Below, piece after piece: positions 1 to 5,289 of a stretch of 14,767 nucleotides of DNA. The translations under genes were made by a program, and so were the position numbers. The DNA lies in contig DOWI01000115.1 in assembly GCA_003519645.1 (NCBI GenBank), positions 1 to 14,767 of the forward strand, read 5' to 3'. The notes beneath the pieces were generated by a model. It had not been told where the DNA came from and did not search any database. It saw nothing but the letters and a program-made list of their open reading frames with translations. The DNA comes from Oscillospiraceae bacterium. Its GTDB lineage: Bacteria > Bacillota_A > Clostridia > Oscillospirales > Acutalibacteraceae. How positions within the stretch are numbered: the first letter of the stretch is position 1; each line of letters opens with the position of its first letter.

Positions 1-23
1 CCGGCCTACCGCTTAGGAGGCGG
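1..23 (-). tRNA. tRNA-Arg(CCT) 3' fragment, phage attachment site
   Basis: Read on the minus strand, bases 23-1 give CCGC, loop CTCCTAA, GCGG, then TAGGCCGG. This is the anticodon arm (anticodon CCT at 16-18) and variable region of a bacterial tRNA-Arg(CCT). The T arm and acceptor stem would lie left of base 1, outside the window. On the 5' side there is no D arm: the sequence runs straight into phage DNA and the integrase stop at 39-41. The outer pair of the anticodon stem is already broken (T opposite T), so the shared att core probably ends near base 23. This is the typical layout of a tyrosine-integrase phage using a tRNA 3' half as att; the intact tRNA should be regenerated at the far prophage end. 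Confidence 0.72.
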
Positions 24-38
24 AAGACAAAATGCAAA

Positions 39-1277
39 TTATTCAGCATTCATGCGGTTTGGCGCGTTTGCCTGACTTGCATTTGACTTGCATTTGCTTA
101 AATAGTCGTCCAATTTACTCATGCTTTTACGTTTGAACTGTTTATCAAGATGTGTATAAATTTGAAGGGTAGTTTTTATATCGGCATGGCCTAATTGCTC
201 TTTAGCTGTAAGTACGTCGACGCCTGCCATATAAAGCAATGTCGCAAAAGTATGGCGAAGCCAGTGAGCAGTGAAATGCGGAATGGTCATAACAATTCCG
301 TTAGAATCGTATTTTGATTTTGCCACTTTGCCGTTTTTATCCATCCTGTTTCCGTACTTAAAATTTAATTCAGTTAGATAACTGCTCCACATGCGCCTCC
401 ACGCCGTATCTGTCATTAATCCACCATTAACCGCAGGACATACAAGTGGATTTACAGCACTGCCACCAAATGCTTGTTTACGTTCTTTAGTAAGAAAATC
501 AACAAGACGCTGGGGAACATCTATAGTGCGCATACCGGCTTCACTCTTTGTAAAAGGCTTTACCTGTAATTTACCGTCTTTTATAGCAACTGCTTTATTT
601 ATACGAATTGTTTTCTTTTTTAAATCTATGTCATTCCATGTTAGAGGAATTAATTCGCCGCGGCGTAATCCGGCGTACATCATAATCATAGCTGCCCGCT
701 GCGCTCTGTGGGGTGTATCAATTATCCACTGCTGCTCTTTTTCAGTTAGAGCACGTCTATGCTCTTGCGGAGCGTTTGTTGGAATGTCAACATCATTTGC
801 CGTGTTATAAGTAATTACCCGGTTTTTTACAGCTAATTGTATTATCTGCCTTGCAGTTGATAACACAAATTTTAGTGTGCGCTTTGATGTTGGCTGTGCT
901 GTATGAGGATTATATTCGACAAGGCTATTAATAATGTCCTGCAAAACTTGAACCCGTATATCTTTAATATGCATACTGCCAATTTGCTCTTTTAAATATT
1001 TCACAGTACCTTTATAATTTCGGTATTGGCTCTCCGAAACTTCCGAAGCTTTTTTCTTTTTTAAAAAGCTATCCGCCCACATAGAGAAGGTATCCTGCTC
1101 TGCCGTTACGTCGACGCCATGGTCAATTTCAATTTTAACCTGCCTTGCCTTTTCGTTAGCTTCCTTTTGAGTTTGGCCATAGACAGTTTTGTATTTACGT
1201 TTGCCATCAACCCTGCCGAGATAAACTTGTACGGGAATGCGGCCATCTTTACGTTTTGCGTTACGTTTTTTAGGCAT
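39..1277 (-). CDS. int: Phage integrase, tyrosine recombinase
   Basis: Site-specific recombinase of 412 aa that would integrate and excise the prophage at the adjacent tRNA-Arg site. An AP2-like arm-binding domain covers about residues 5-50 (basic N-terminus, DGRIPVQVYLG). A SAM-like core-binding domain covers about 62-165, and the catalytic domain about 172-385. Catalytic residues are visible in order: R205 in GLRRGEL, K244, H338 and R341 in HWLRHTFA, H364 in LGH, and the nucleophile Y374 in IYTH. Length is usual for Tn916/phage-type integrases of Firmicutes. The ATG is preceded by AGGAGGG at good spacing. The gene points towards the att site, with its stop 16 bases from the tRNA fragment. 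The last residues, after about 392, are a low-complexity Asn/Ala-rich tail. Confidence 0.96.
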   Translation of the reverse strand: MPKKRNAKRKDGRIPVQVYLGRVDGKRKYKTVYGQTQKEANEKARQVKIEIDHGVDVTAEQDTFSMWADSFLKKKKASEVSESQYRNYKGTVKYLKEQIGSMHIKDIRVQVLQDIINSLVEYNPHTAQPTSKRTLKFVLSTARQIIQLAVKNRVITYNTANDVDIPTNAPQEHRRALTEKEQQWIIDTPHRAQRAAMIMMYAGLRRGELIPLTWNDIDLKKKTIRINKAVAIKDGKLQVKPFTKSEAGMRTIDVPQRLVDFLTKERKQAFGGSAVNPLVCPAVNGGLMTDTAWRRMWSSYLTELNFKYGNRMDKNGKVAKSKYDSNGIVMTIPHFTAHWLRHTFATLLYMAGVDVLTAKEQLGHADIKTTLQIYTHLDKQFKRKSMSKLDDYLSKCKSNASQANAPNRMNAE

Positions 1278-1284
1278 AAAAATA

Positions 1285-1360
1285 CCCTCCTATTGATTTT
1301 AGAGGGCTAAAACAGTATAATTAAATTGCGTTATTAACGTACTGTCAGCCCTGCTGATAG
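1285..1360 (-). promoter_or_regulatory. Integrase leader with inverted repeats
   Basis: On the minus strand there is a -10-like TATACT (1314-1319) without a good -35, so int may have a weak or activated promoter. Two inverted repeats lie just upstream: an 11-bp palindrome CGTTA-T-TAACG (1329-1339), and CTGTCAG/CTGATAG (1342-1348 and 1354-1360, one G-T pair). In the leader, CCCTC (minus strand of 1302-1306) can pair with the GAGGG of the ribosome binding site (1285-1289), which could restrain translation. These are visible symmetries; their function is inferred. Confidence 0.35.
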
Positions 1361-1363
1361 TTG

Positions 1364-1402
1364 CCGCTCGTTCCGTGTGCAAGACGGGGCGGGCGGTTTT
1401 TT
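1364..1402 (+). terminator. Intrinsic terminator-like hairpin, rightward
   Basis: Stem CCGCTCG (1364-1370) pairs with CGGGCGG (1390-1396), with one G-T pair, and an inner CCGT/ACGG pairing (1373-1376 with 1384-1387). Six T residues follow at 1397-1402. It is a terminator only for rightward transcripts; read leftward the hairpin lacks a U tail. It lies between the 3' end of the leftward surface-protein gene and the integrase, so it may stop host read-through from entering the lysogeny genes antisense. Confidence 0.5.
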
Positions 1403-1406
1403 AAGT

Positions 1407-2237
1407 TTATTTACTTGGTGCTAATTTTATTGTTACACCGGATACAGACAATTTTTGTCCTTCGGCTAAAGACACGTTTTTATATTCTTTTTCATACATA
1501 CTGTCACTGCTTGTCCCCATTATCGCATTTAAACTGCCATCGTCAGTCGTAACGTTGCCGCCGCCTTTTTGAGCAGTAATATCATATGTTCCCACTTCAA
1601 TGTTTTTTCCAACTGTATAATTTCCTGAAGAAAAAGTATATTCTTTCGTAGCTGTATTTTGCCGTTTCTGCAACGTTGGATTAACTTTATCTACGCTGGT
1701 TATTTCAATACTTACACCCGCAAGCTGCAAAACCGTACCACTGCCAAATTCGGCGTTATTATAATTTTTTTCATACATATCATCCTTTTGCGTACCCATA
1801 ATGACGTTCAAACTTCCGTCGTCGGTTGTTACATTTCCCCCGCCTTTTTTAGCCTTTAAATTATATGTGCCCGCAGGAAAATCAATACCGGCAGTGTAAA
1901 ATCCGCTTGAAAATGTCGTGTCAAATTGCTTTGAAGCCGCTGATGAAGACGGCGTACTGGATGAGGCAGCAACAGAAGATACTGGCACCGTACTTTGTGT
2001 GGATACAGCCGAACTTTCAGCTTTTGATGTTGAACCGGTCGAAACTGCTGCTGTGCTGCTCGAACTACCCCCTACCGACGCGGAAATAATAAAAAATATA
2101 AACATTGCTACAAGATATAAGCACGCCATCCCCCGCGTTTTCTTTTGCGTCCAAAACACTAACTTTTGTGGTTTAATCAGCGCAATTATGAAAGCCACTA
2201 ACGCTACAAGCCCTAAGAAAACAAATAAACCTTGCAT
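1407..2237 (-). CDS. Membrane-anchored tandem-repeat protein of the lysogeny module
   Basis: Protein of 276 aa with no confident family name. Two hydrophobic segments (about 3-21 and 37-54) flank a basic loop (KPQKLVFWTQKKTRG). A Ser/Ala/Thr/Val-rich linker (about 56-103) follows, then two copies of a roughly 70-residue domain (about 108-180 and 200-273). Both copies carry the order YT.G.....GTY, KGGGNVTTDDGSLN, IMGT, MYEK.Y. The repeats resemble the small beta-rich 'accessory' domains found in secreted Firmicute proteins. The linker and repeats are probably displayed outside the membrane. A GTTCTT spacer separates AAGGAG from the ATG. Lying between integrase and repressor, in the same direction, it is probably expressed in the lysogen. 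A role in superinfection exclusion or lysogenic conversion is a reasonable inference, not shown. It has no lipobox. Confidence 0.78.
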   Translation of the reverse strand: MQGLFVFLGLVALVAFIIALIKPQKLVFWTQKKTRGMACLYLVAMFIFFIISASVGGSSSSTAAVSTGSTSKAESSAVSTQSTVPVSSVAASSSTPSSSAASKQFDTTFSSGFYTAGIDFPAGTYNLKAKKGGGNVTTDDGSLNVIMGTQKDDMYEKNYNNAEFGSGTVLQLAGVSIEITSVDKVNPTLQKRQNTATKEYTFSSGNYTVGKNIEVGTYDITAQKGGGNVTTDDGSLNAIMGTSSDSMYEKEYKNVSLAEGQKLSVSGVTIKLAPSK

Positions 2238-2255
2238 TTTAAGAACTCCTTTTCC

Positions 2256-2283
2256 TTGACAAATTTAGTCAAACTAATATAAT
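2256..2283 (+). promoter_or_regulatory. Rightward promoter of a short RNA
   Basis: A near-perfect sigma-A promoter: TTGACA (2256-2261), 16-bp spacer, TATAAT (2278-2283). The -35 box is half of an inverted repeat TTGAC-AAATTTA-GTCAA (2256-2272), which could be an operator. Nothing coding lies downstream on this strand before the terminator at 2319-2359. Confidence 0.7.
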
Positions 2284-2289
2284 ATTATT

Positions 2290-2359
2290 TGGGAATTCGG
2301 TTCGGAGTTTCTATTTTTAGCCTATAAGTTATTACAGGTAACTTATAGGCTTATTTTTT
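2290..2359 (+). ncRNA. Candidate ~70-nt RNA in the lysogeny module
   Basis: The promoter at 2256-2283 would start transcription near 2290, and a strong intrinsic terminator ends it at about 2359. The resulting RNA is about 70 nt, contains no ATG and consists of a ~29-nt 5' tail plus the terminator hairpin. It runs opposite to the flanking repressor and surface-protein genes, so it would be antisense to any repressor read-through transcript entering the surface-protein gene. Its existence and function are inferred from promoter and terminator alone; the exact 5' end is an estimate. Confidence 0.45.
2319..2359 (+). terminator. Strong intrinsic terminator, rightward
   Basis: A perfect 13-bp stem, AGCCTATAAGTTA (2319-2331) with TAACTTATAGGCT (2339-2351), has a 7-nt loop and is followed by TA and six T (2354-2359). 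The U tract is on the rightward side only; the leftward reading of the same stem is followed by A residues, so it is not a good terminator for the repressor gene. Confidence 0.82.
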
Positions 2360-2402
2360 ATCTAAATTCACCGTTTTTTCTTCCTATATTTCGACAATAT
2401 AA

Positions 2403-2792
2403 TTATATGGCTTCCTCATCCTCGATATTTGTATACTCCGGCACAAATGTAAAGCCTTTAACTGCCCCCAAGGCAGCTTCTCTACCCTTACGGTTAAGCT
2501 TATGAAAATCAGATAGAAGGGAATCATCTTCGGAAGAACGCTTAGCATCGGAAAACTTAGAAGAAGAATTTTGATGACCAAATGTTGACATAATATCTTC
2601 TACATTATAAAGATTGCAAAGATACATAAATGTATCGGCATCCGGCTGTGTTCTTCCGCTTTCCCAATTGTAAAAAGACTTTACACTTTTTATAGCCCCC
2701 ATAGAAATTAACTTTTCTGCAACATCTTTTGCATTAAAGCCCGCATTAATACGGCATAATTTCAAGGTTGTTGCTATTTCTTCTTTCGTCAT
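2403..2792 (-). CDS. XRE-family HTH repressor (CI-like)
   Basis: Likely prophage repressor of about 129 aa. An XRE/Cro-CI helix-turn-helix occupies roughly residues 1-65, ending in the typical FYNWESGRTQPDADTFMYLCNLYNV. The acidic, Ser-rich C-terminal part (SSEDDSLLSDFHKLNRKG and on) looks like the short helical tail of many clostridial XRE regulators. There is no LexA/S24 peptidase domain, so classical RecA-stimulated self-cleavage is not expected, and no ImmA-like protease gene is seen nearby. I chose the ATG at 2792; a GTG at 2804 would add four residues, and neither has a strong ribosome binding site. It is transcribed leftward from a consensus promoter, divergent from the Cro-like gene. 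Its operators are probably the three TCGC-N7-GCGA sites between the two genes. Confidence 0.85.
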   Translation of the reverse strand: MTKEEIATTLKLCRINAGFNAKDVAEKLISMGAIKSVKSFYNWESGRTQPDADTFMYLCNLYNVEDIMSTFGHQNSSSKFSDAKRSSEDDSLLSDFHKLNRKGREAALGAVKGFTFVPEYTNIEDEEAI

Positions 2793-2833
2793 TTTAACAC
2801 TCACATTCTTTATAATAGCGATTTATTATTTTT

Positions 2834-2862
2834 ATTATAATATTATCTTTTATAGATGTCAA
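2834..2862 (-). promoter_or_regulatory. Leftward repressor promoter
   Basis: On the minus strand: TTGACA (2857-2862), 17-bp spacer, TATAAT (2834-2839), a full consensus sigma-A promoter. Transcription would start near 2827, leaving a short leader of about 25-35 nt before the repressor start. Operator O1 ends ten bases upstream of its -35. Confidence 0.85.
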
Positions 2863-2871
2863 TAAAAATAT

Positions 2872-2886
2872 TCGCAAAAACAGCGA
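2872..2886. promoter_or_regulatory. Operator O1
   Basis: TCGC-AAAAACA-GCGA, a perfect 4+4 inverted repeat, extended to ATTCGC/GCGAAT in the flanks (2870-2888). It lies between the divergent -35 boxes. It shares the pattern TCGC-N7-GCGA with O2 and O3. Confidence 0.75.
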
Positions 2887-2905
2887 ATTAATTTCAAAAT
2901 AGGCC

Positions 2906-2934
2906 TTGACAATCGCTAAATTAGCGTTTATACT
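2906..2934 (+). promoter_or_regulatory. Rightward early promoter
   Basis: TTGACA (2906-2911), 17-bp spacer, TATACT (2929-2934). Transcription would start near 2941 and run into the Cro-like gene and the whole early operon. Operator O2 fills the spacer and O3 covers the start site, so a bound repressor would block RNA polymerase. Confidence 0.85.
2913..2927. promoter_or_regulatory. Operator O2
   Basis: TCGC-TAAATTA-GCGT, with an inner perfect palindrome CGCTAA-A-TTAGCG (2914-2926). It sits exactly in the spacer of the rightward early promoter, 41 bp centre to centre from O1. Confidence 0.77.
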
Positions 2935-2942
2935 ATGAATAG

Positions 2943-2957
2943 TCGCTAAAACAGCGA
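2943..2957. promoter_or_regulatory. Operator O3
   Basis: TCGC-TAAAACA-GCGA, a perfect inverted repeat (TCGCT/AGCGA arms) at the start site of the early transcript and just before the ribosome binding site of the Cro-like gene. It is 30 bp centre to centre from O2. Confidence 0.77.
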
Positions 2958-2970
2958 GGGGGGTGAAAAC

Positions 2971-3171
2971 ATGAATGATGTTACAAGCGAAATATCAAAA
3001 TTTGTAAAAGATAAAGGATTTCAAATAAAAATAATTGCGCAAAAAACAGGACTATCGCAAAATGCGCTTTACAATTCAATGTCTGGAAAGCGCAAATTAA
3101 GAGCAGATGAATACCTTGCTATTTGCGATTTTATTGGAAAAGACCCGAAAGACTTTTATAAGTCGGCTTAG
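2971..3171 (+). CDS. Cro-like XRE HTH protein
   Basis: A 66-aa single-domain helix-turn-helix protein and the first gene of the early operon. The HTH covers about residues 14-60 (IKIIAQKTGLSQNALYNSMSG, then ADEYLAICDFIG), the usual Cro/CI fold with nothing added. The ATG follows a long G-rich ribosome binding site (GAGGGGGGTGA). Being divergent from the repressor and sharing its operators, it probably acts as the lytic-side (Cro-type) repressor of the lysogeny promoter. A small repressor or activator role in another circuit is possible. Confidence 0.85.
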   Translation: MNDVTSEISKFVKDKGFQIKIIAQKTGLSQNALYNSMSGKRKLRADEYLAICDFIGKDPKDFYKSA

Positions 3172-3195
3172 AAATAACAAAGGCAGGTGAAAATC

Positions 3196-3846
3196 ATGGA
3201 CAACCTTGTATTTCTTGAACCTAACAAAATTGGTGCGGAACCATTTACAACGTCAAAAGTAATTTCAGAGTTTTCAGGCGTAAGTCATAAGTACATAAAG
3301 AAACAGATTACAGCGCATACTCAAGATTTTAAGAAGCTCGGACTTTTGGGCGCATATACGACCGAAAGTACCGGTGGCAGGCCGGAGGAAATTTACCGGC
3401 TTAACGAACCGCAAGCAACATTTTTAATGACGCTGCTTAAAAATACTAAAGTCGTTGTTGAGTTTAAGCGCCGATTGGTTGAACAGTTTTACGCTATGCG
3501 TACCGAATTGCAACGGCGGCAGATTGCAAAGCTCAACCGCAAGCCAATAAGAGAATCTCTTACCGACGGAATCAAAGCATTGCCGGATAGCCCACATAAA
3601 AACATGTGGTACAAAAACTATACAGACCTTATTTACCGTACTGCTACCGGCAAAACAGCTAAGCAGCTCCGAAAAGAGCGAAACGCGCCACCGAAAGCAA
3701 CCGCTTCCGATTATATGACAGCAGGTGAGCTTGAAGCAATATCATGTATGGAAAACCGTGTTGCCGTAATGCTTGAAATGGGTATGAACTATCAGCAGGT
3801 TAAGGCAGCACTTCAAAACCTTAAAATAACGGCGAACGCAGGATAA
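3196..3846 (+). CDS. Rha-family phage regulatory protein
   Basis: Protein of 216 aa. The N-terminal part (about 17-105) matches the Rha/pRha pattern: TTSKVISEFSGVSHKYIKKQI is a winged-helix-like DNA-binding start, followed by GRPEEIYRLNEPQATFLMTLL and FKRRLVEQFYAMR. The C-terminal part (about 115-215: RESLTDGIKALP, MWYKNYTDLIYRTATGKTAKQLR) is the accessory domain often attached to phage Rha and antirepressor proteins. Rha proteins are early phage regulators whose expression can interfere with growth in hosts lacking IHF. Here it is probably a regulator of early genes or an antirepressor. I start at ATG 3196 with GGCAGGTG upstream; an in-frame GTG at 3187 lies inside that ribosome binding site. 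Confidence 0.82.
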   Translation: MDNLVFLEPNKIGAEPFTTSKVISEFSGVSHKYIKKQITAHTQDFKKLGLLGAYTTESTGGRPEEIYRLNEPQATFLMTLLKNTKVVVEFKRRLVEQFYAMRTELQRRQIAKLNRKPIRESLTDGIKALPDSPHKNMWYKNYTDLIYRTATGKTAKQLRKERNAPPKATASDYMTAGELEAISCMENRVAVMLEMGMNYQQVKAALQNLKITANAG

Positions 3847-3859
3847 AGGAAGTGATTTA

Positions 3860-4066
3860 ATGTACACCCGAACATATACGAATTGGCGGCAAGTGCCAGT
3901 CGTTATGGATTTACAAACAGCATGTATTATACTTGGACGTTCGTATGACGGTTTGAAAAAAGACGCACAGAGCGGTAAGTTTCCGGCTTTTAAAAATGGT
4001 ACAAAAAAGTGGGCGGTAAACAAGGATGACTTATTAACATACATAAAACAGCAACAGTCCGCCTAA
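3860..4066 (+). CDS. Excisionase-like MerR-type HTH protein
   Basis: A 68-aa protein with a winged-HTH of the excisionase/HTH_17 type. VPVVMDLQTACIILGRSYDGLKKDAQSGKFPAFKNG matches the 'helix - turn - recognition helix - GKIPA..G - W.V...DL..YI' layout, ending WAVNKDDLLTYIKQ. Such proteins bend DNA near att sites (Xis) or act as small regulators. A GGAAGTG ribosome binding site precedes the ATG. It lies 13 bases after the Rha-like gene. It is far from int, which is common in Firmicute phages, so the directionality-factor role is plausible but unproven. Confidence 0.75.
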   Translation: MYTRTYTNWRQVPVVMDLQTACIILGRSYDGLKKDAQSGKFPAFKNGTKKWAVNKDDLLTYIKQQQSA

Positions 4067-4117
4067 GAAAGGAAGCGCAAAGCTATGAAAATTTACAAGA
4101 TAGGAGGTAACAAGCTG

Positions 4118-4315
4118 ATGGAATGGGACAACTATCAAACGTTAATAACCGTCCCGGCGACCGACTGCAATTTTACGGCGGCGCTCGGGTACGCAAGCAA
4201 GGATGAATTGCTGAAAGCACATTATTACCTTGAGGACAATCCGGCAGGGAACAAGGCGCGTCTGGCGGCGGTCAACCGCGAAATTAGGAAACGGCAGAAG
4301 GAAGGGAAAGTCTGA
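4118..4315 (+). CDS. Small hypothetical early protein
   Basis: Not recognised. From ATG 4118 it is 65 aa, with a Trp/Tyr-containing N-terminus (MEWDNYQTLITVPATDC) and a helical basic C-terminus (ARLAAVNREIRKRQKEGKV). I chose 4118 because AGGAGGT (4102-4108) lies nine bases upstream. An in-frame ATG at 4085 with a weaker AAAGGAAG site would add 11 residues (MKIYKIGGNKL). Its stop overlaps the next start as TGATG, so translation of the two is probably coupled. Confidence 0.6.
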   Translation: MEWDNYQTLITVPATDCNFTAALGYASKDELLKAHYYLEDNPAGNKARLAAVNREIRKRQKEGKV

Positions 4316-4656
4316 TGGAAGAACTAATTACCGAGGAACAGATACTTGCTTTGACGAATACAGCAAAACGCGCGGAGTTTTTAGATACGTGGCCGGAATG
4401 GCCGGTATTGGCCGAAGTCCCAGTGCTACAGCTGACAGTACGGCAAATAGTACTGCCAAATAAGCAACGTATTGTCAGCTTAGAGTACGCAAGCAAGGCC
4501 TTTGCAGGTTATCGCTATTGCTTTTTTCAGCGGCTGAAATTAATGGAAGGCATTAATCCATTTAGCGATACAAGCAAGTCGGCGAGTATAGACCTTTTAA
4601 AAGACCTGCGCATGGAAATTTTAAAGCAAAAGGGGAAAGAAGGAGACAAGCCATGA
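4315..4656 (+). CDS. Hypothetical early phage protein
   Basis: A 113-aa soluble protein with no recognised domain. It is acidic and helical at the start (MEELITEEQILALTNTAKR), with a Trp/Pro-rich stretch (TWPEWPVLAEVPVLQ) and an aromatic segment (YRYCFFQRL). The C-terminus is Lys-rich. The start is fused to the preceding stop (TGATG), and its end overlaps the next start by four bases (ATGA), so it lies in a tightly coupled trio of small genes. Confidence 0.65.
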   Translation: MEELITEEQILALTNTAKRAEFLDTWPEWPVLAEVPVLQLTVRQIVLPNKQRIVSLEYASKAFAGYRYCFFQRLKLMEGINPFSDTSKSASIDLLKDLRMEILKQKGKEGDKP

Positions 4657-4814
4657 CCGCATTAATCGACACCCTGCTCTACCTTGTAATCATCGGCACG
4701 GCCGTAATTGTTGTTAGCACCCTGCTCTGTGGCATACATACCATGCGCGCAAAAATACGCTGTGCAAATATAAAACTGCTTTGGCGGGTACATAGGAGGC
4801 ATAGACGTGTATAA
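4653..4814 (+). CDS. Small single-pass membrane protein (53 aa)
   Basis: A 53-aa peptide with one clear membrane helix (about residues 4-28: LIDTLLYLVIIGTAVIVVSTLL) and a strongly basic C-terminal tail ending WRVHRRHRRV, predicted to stay in the cytoplasm. The ATG follows AGGAG at seven bases, and it overlaps the genes on both sides (ATGA at 4653, eight bases at 4807-4814). Family unknown. Small basic membrane peptides early in phage operons often target host functions, but nothing here says which. Confidence 0.6.
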   Translation: MTALIDTLLYLVIIGTAVIVVSTLLCGIHTMRAKIRCANIKLLWRVHRRHRRV

Positions 4815-4968
4815 CGTATGCTACAGCTGCCCGTGCGAGCCGCATAAAAATACCTGCCGGCACAGCTGCAAAAAGTATAAAAAGGCCGTAGAGCATGACA
4901 CACACATCGGCATAGTCAGTATGGGACAAGCACGGCACAGCCGATTACAGGGATTATGTAGGAGGTGA
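4807..4968 (+). CDS. Small Cys/His-rich protein (53 aa)
   Basis: A GTG start at 4807 with TAGGAGG seven bases upstream gives 53 aa. The N-terminal half holds a dense metal-ligand pattern: C5, C8, C10, H13, C17, H19 and C21, followed by KKYKKA. This suggests one small zinc site. The C-terminal half is basic (RHSRL, CRR). The gene overlaps the membrane peptide before it by eight bases and the next gene by GTGA. Family not recognised; a small zinc-finger regulator or adaptor is the best guess. Confidence 0.55.
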   Translation: MYNVCYSCPCEPHKNTCRHSCKKYKKAVEHDTHIGIVSMGQARHSRLQGLCRR

Positions 4969-5267
4969 CTAAAATTTTACCGATAGTTAATCCGTATGCC
5001 GCATGGCGTGCGGAGTGCATAAAGGCCGACATCGAGGCGGGGCTTGACGACGATAGCGCCGAGACGCTTACCCCTGAAGAACTCAAGGCAAAGCGAAGAA
5101 AAGACTATCAGCGAAGATATTACCAGCAACACAAACAGCAGCGCATCAGATATGCCAAAGGATGGAATAAAAGACATCCCGAGTGTTGCAAAGAATACCA
5201 CAAAAAAGCCGCTTGCGACTGCAATCGCAAAGCGGCAACAAAAAATAATACAACACCGTCATTATAG
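4965..5267 (+). CDS. Basic hypothetical protein with unusual start
   Basis: About 100 aa. It has an acidic stretch (DIEAGLDDDSAETLTPEELK) and then a very basic helical region (about 44-75: KRRKDYQRRYYQQHKQQR, WNKRH) with two Cys clusters (ECC, CDC). Such Lys/Arg/Tyr/Gln-rich segments are common in small phage DNA-binding proteins, but I recognise no family. The start is uncertain. The GTG at 4965 overlaps the previous stop as GTGA, but AGGAGG (4959-4964) touches it directly. The same AGGAGGTGA is ideally placed for an ATT codon at 4974. No ATG exists in the frame before the basic region. Confidence 0.6.
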   Translation: MTKILPIVNPYAAWRAECIKADIEAGLDDDSAETLTPEELKAKRRKDYQRRYYQQHKQQRIRYAKGWNKRHPECCKEYHKKAACDCNRKAATKNNTTPSL

Positions 5268-5289
5268 ACGGAGAAACGGAGATTGTCAA

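Noticed and set aside
391..810. 139-codon plus-strand open frame opposite the integrase
   Set aside because: Fully antisense to a gene with all catalytic residues intact; no promoter or ribosome binding site seen.
2238..2300. Separate leftward promoter for the surface protein
   Set aside because: A TATATT-like -10 exists on the minus strand but no acceptable -35 at 16-18 bp; expression by read-through from the repressor seems as likely.
4189..4498. 14-bp direct repeat GTACGCAAGCAAGG (4189-4202 and 4485-4498)
   Set aside because: Both copies encode YASK within two adjacent small genes; only two copies, no flanking symmetry. Could be chance or trace of duplication, too weak to call.
5044..5289. 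Upstream extension of the 5290-5652 gene to ATG 5044
   Set aside because: The extension overlaps the 4965-5267 gene in another frame and has no suitable ribosome binding site; ATG 5290 has GGAG at eight bases.
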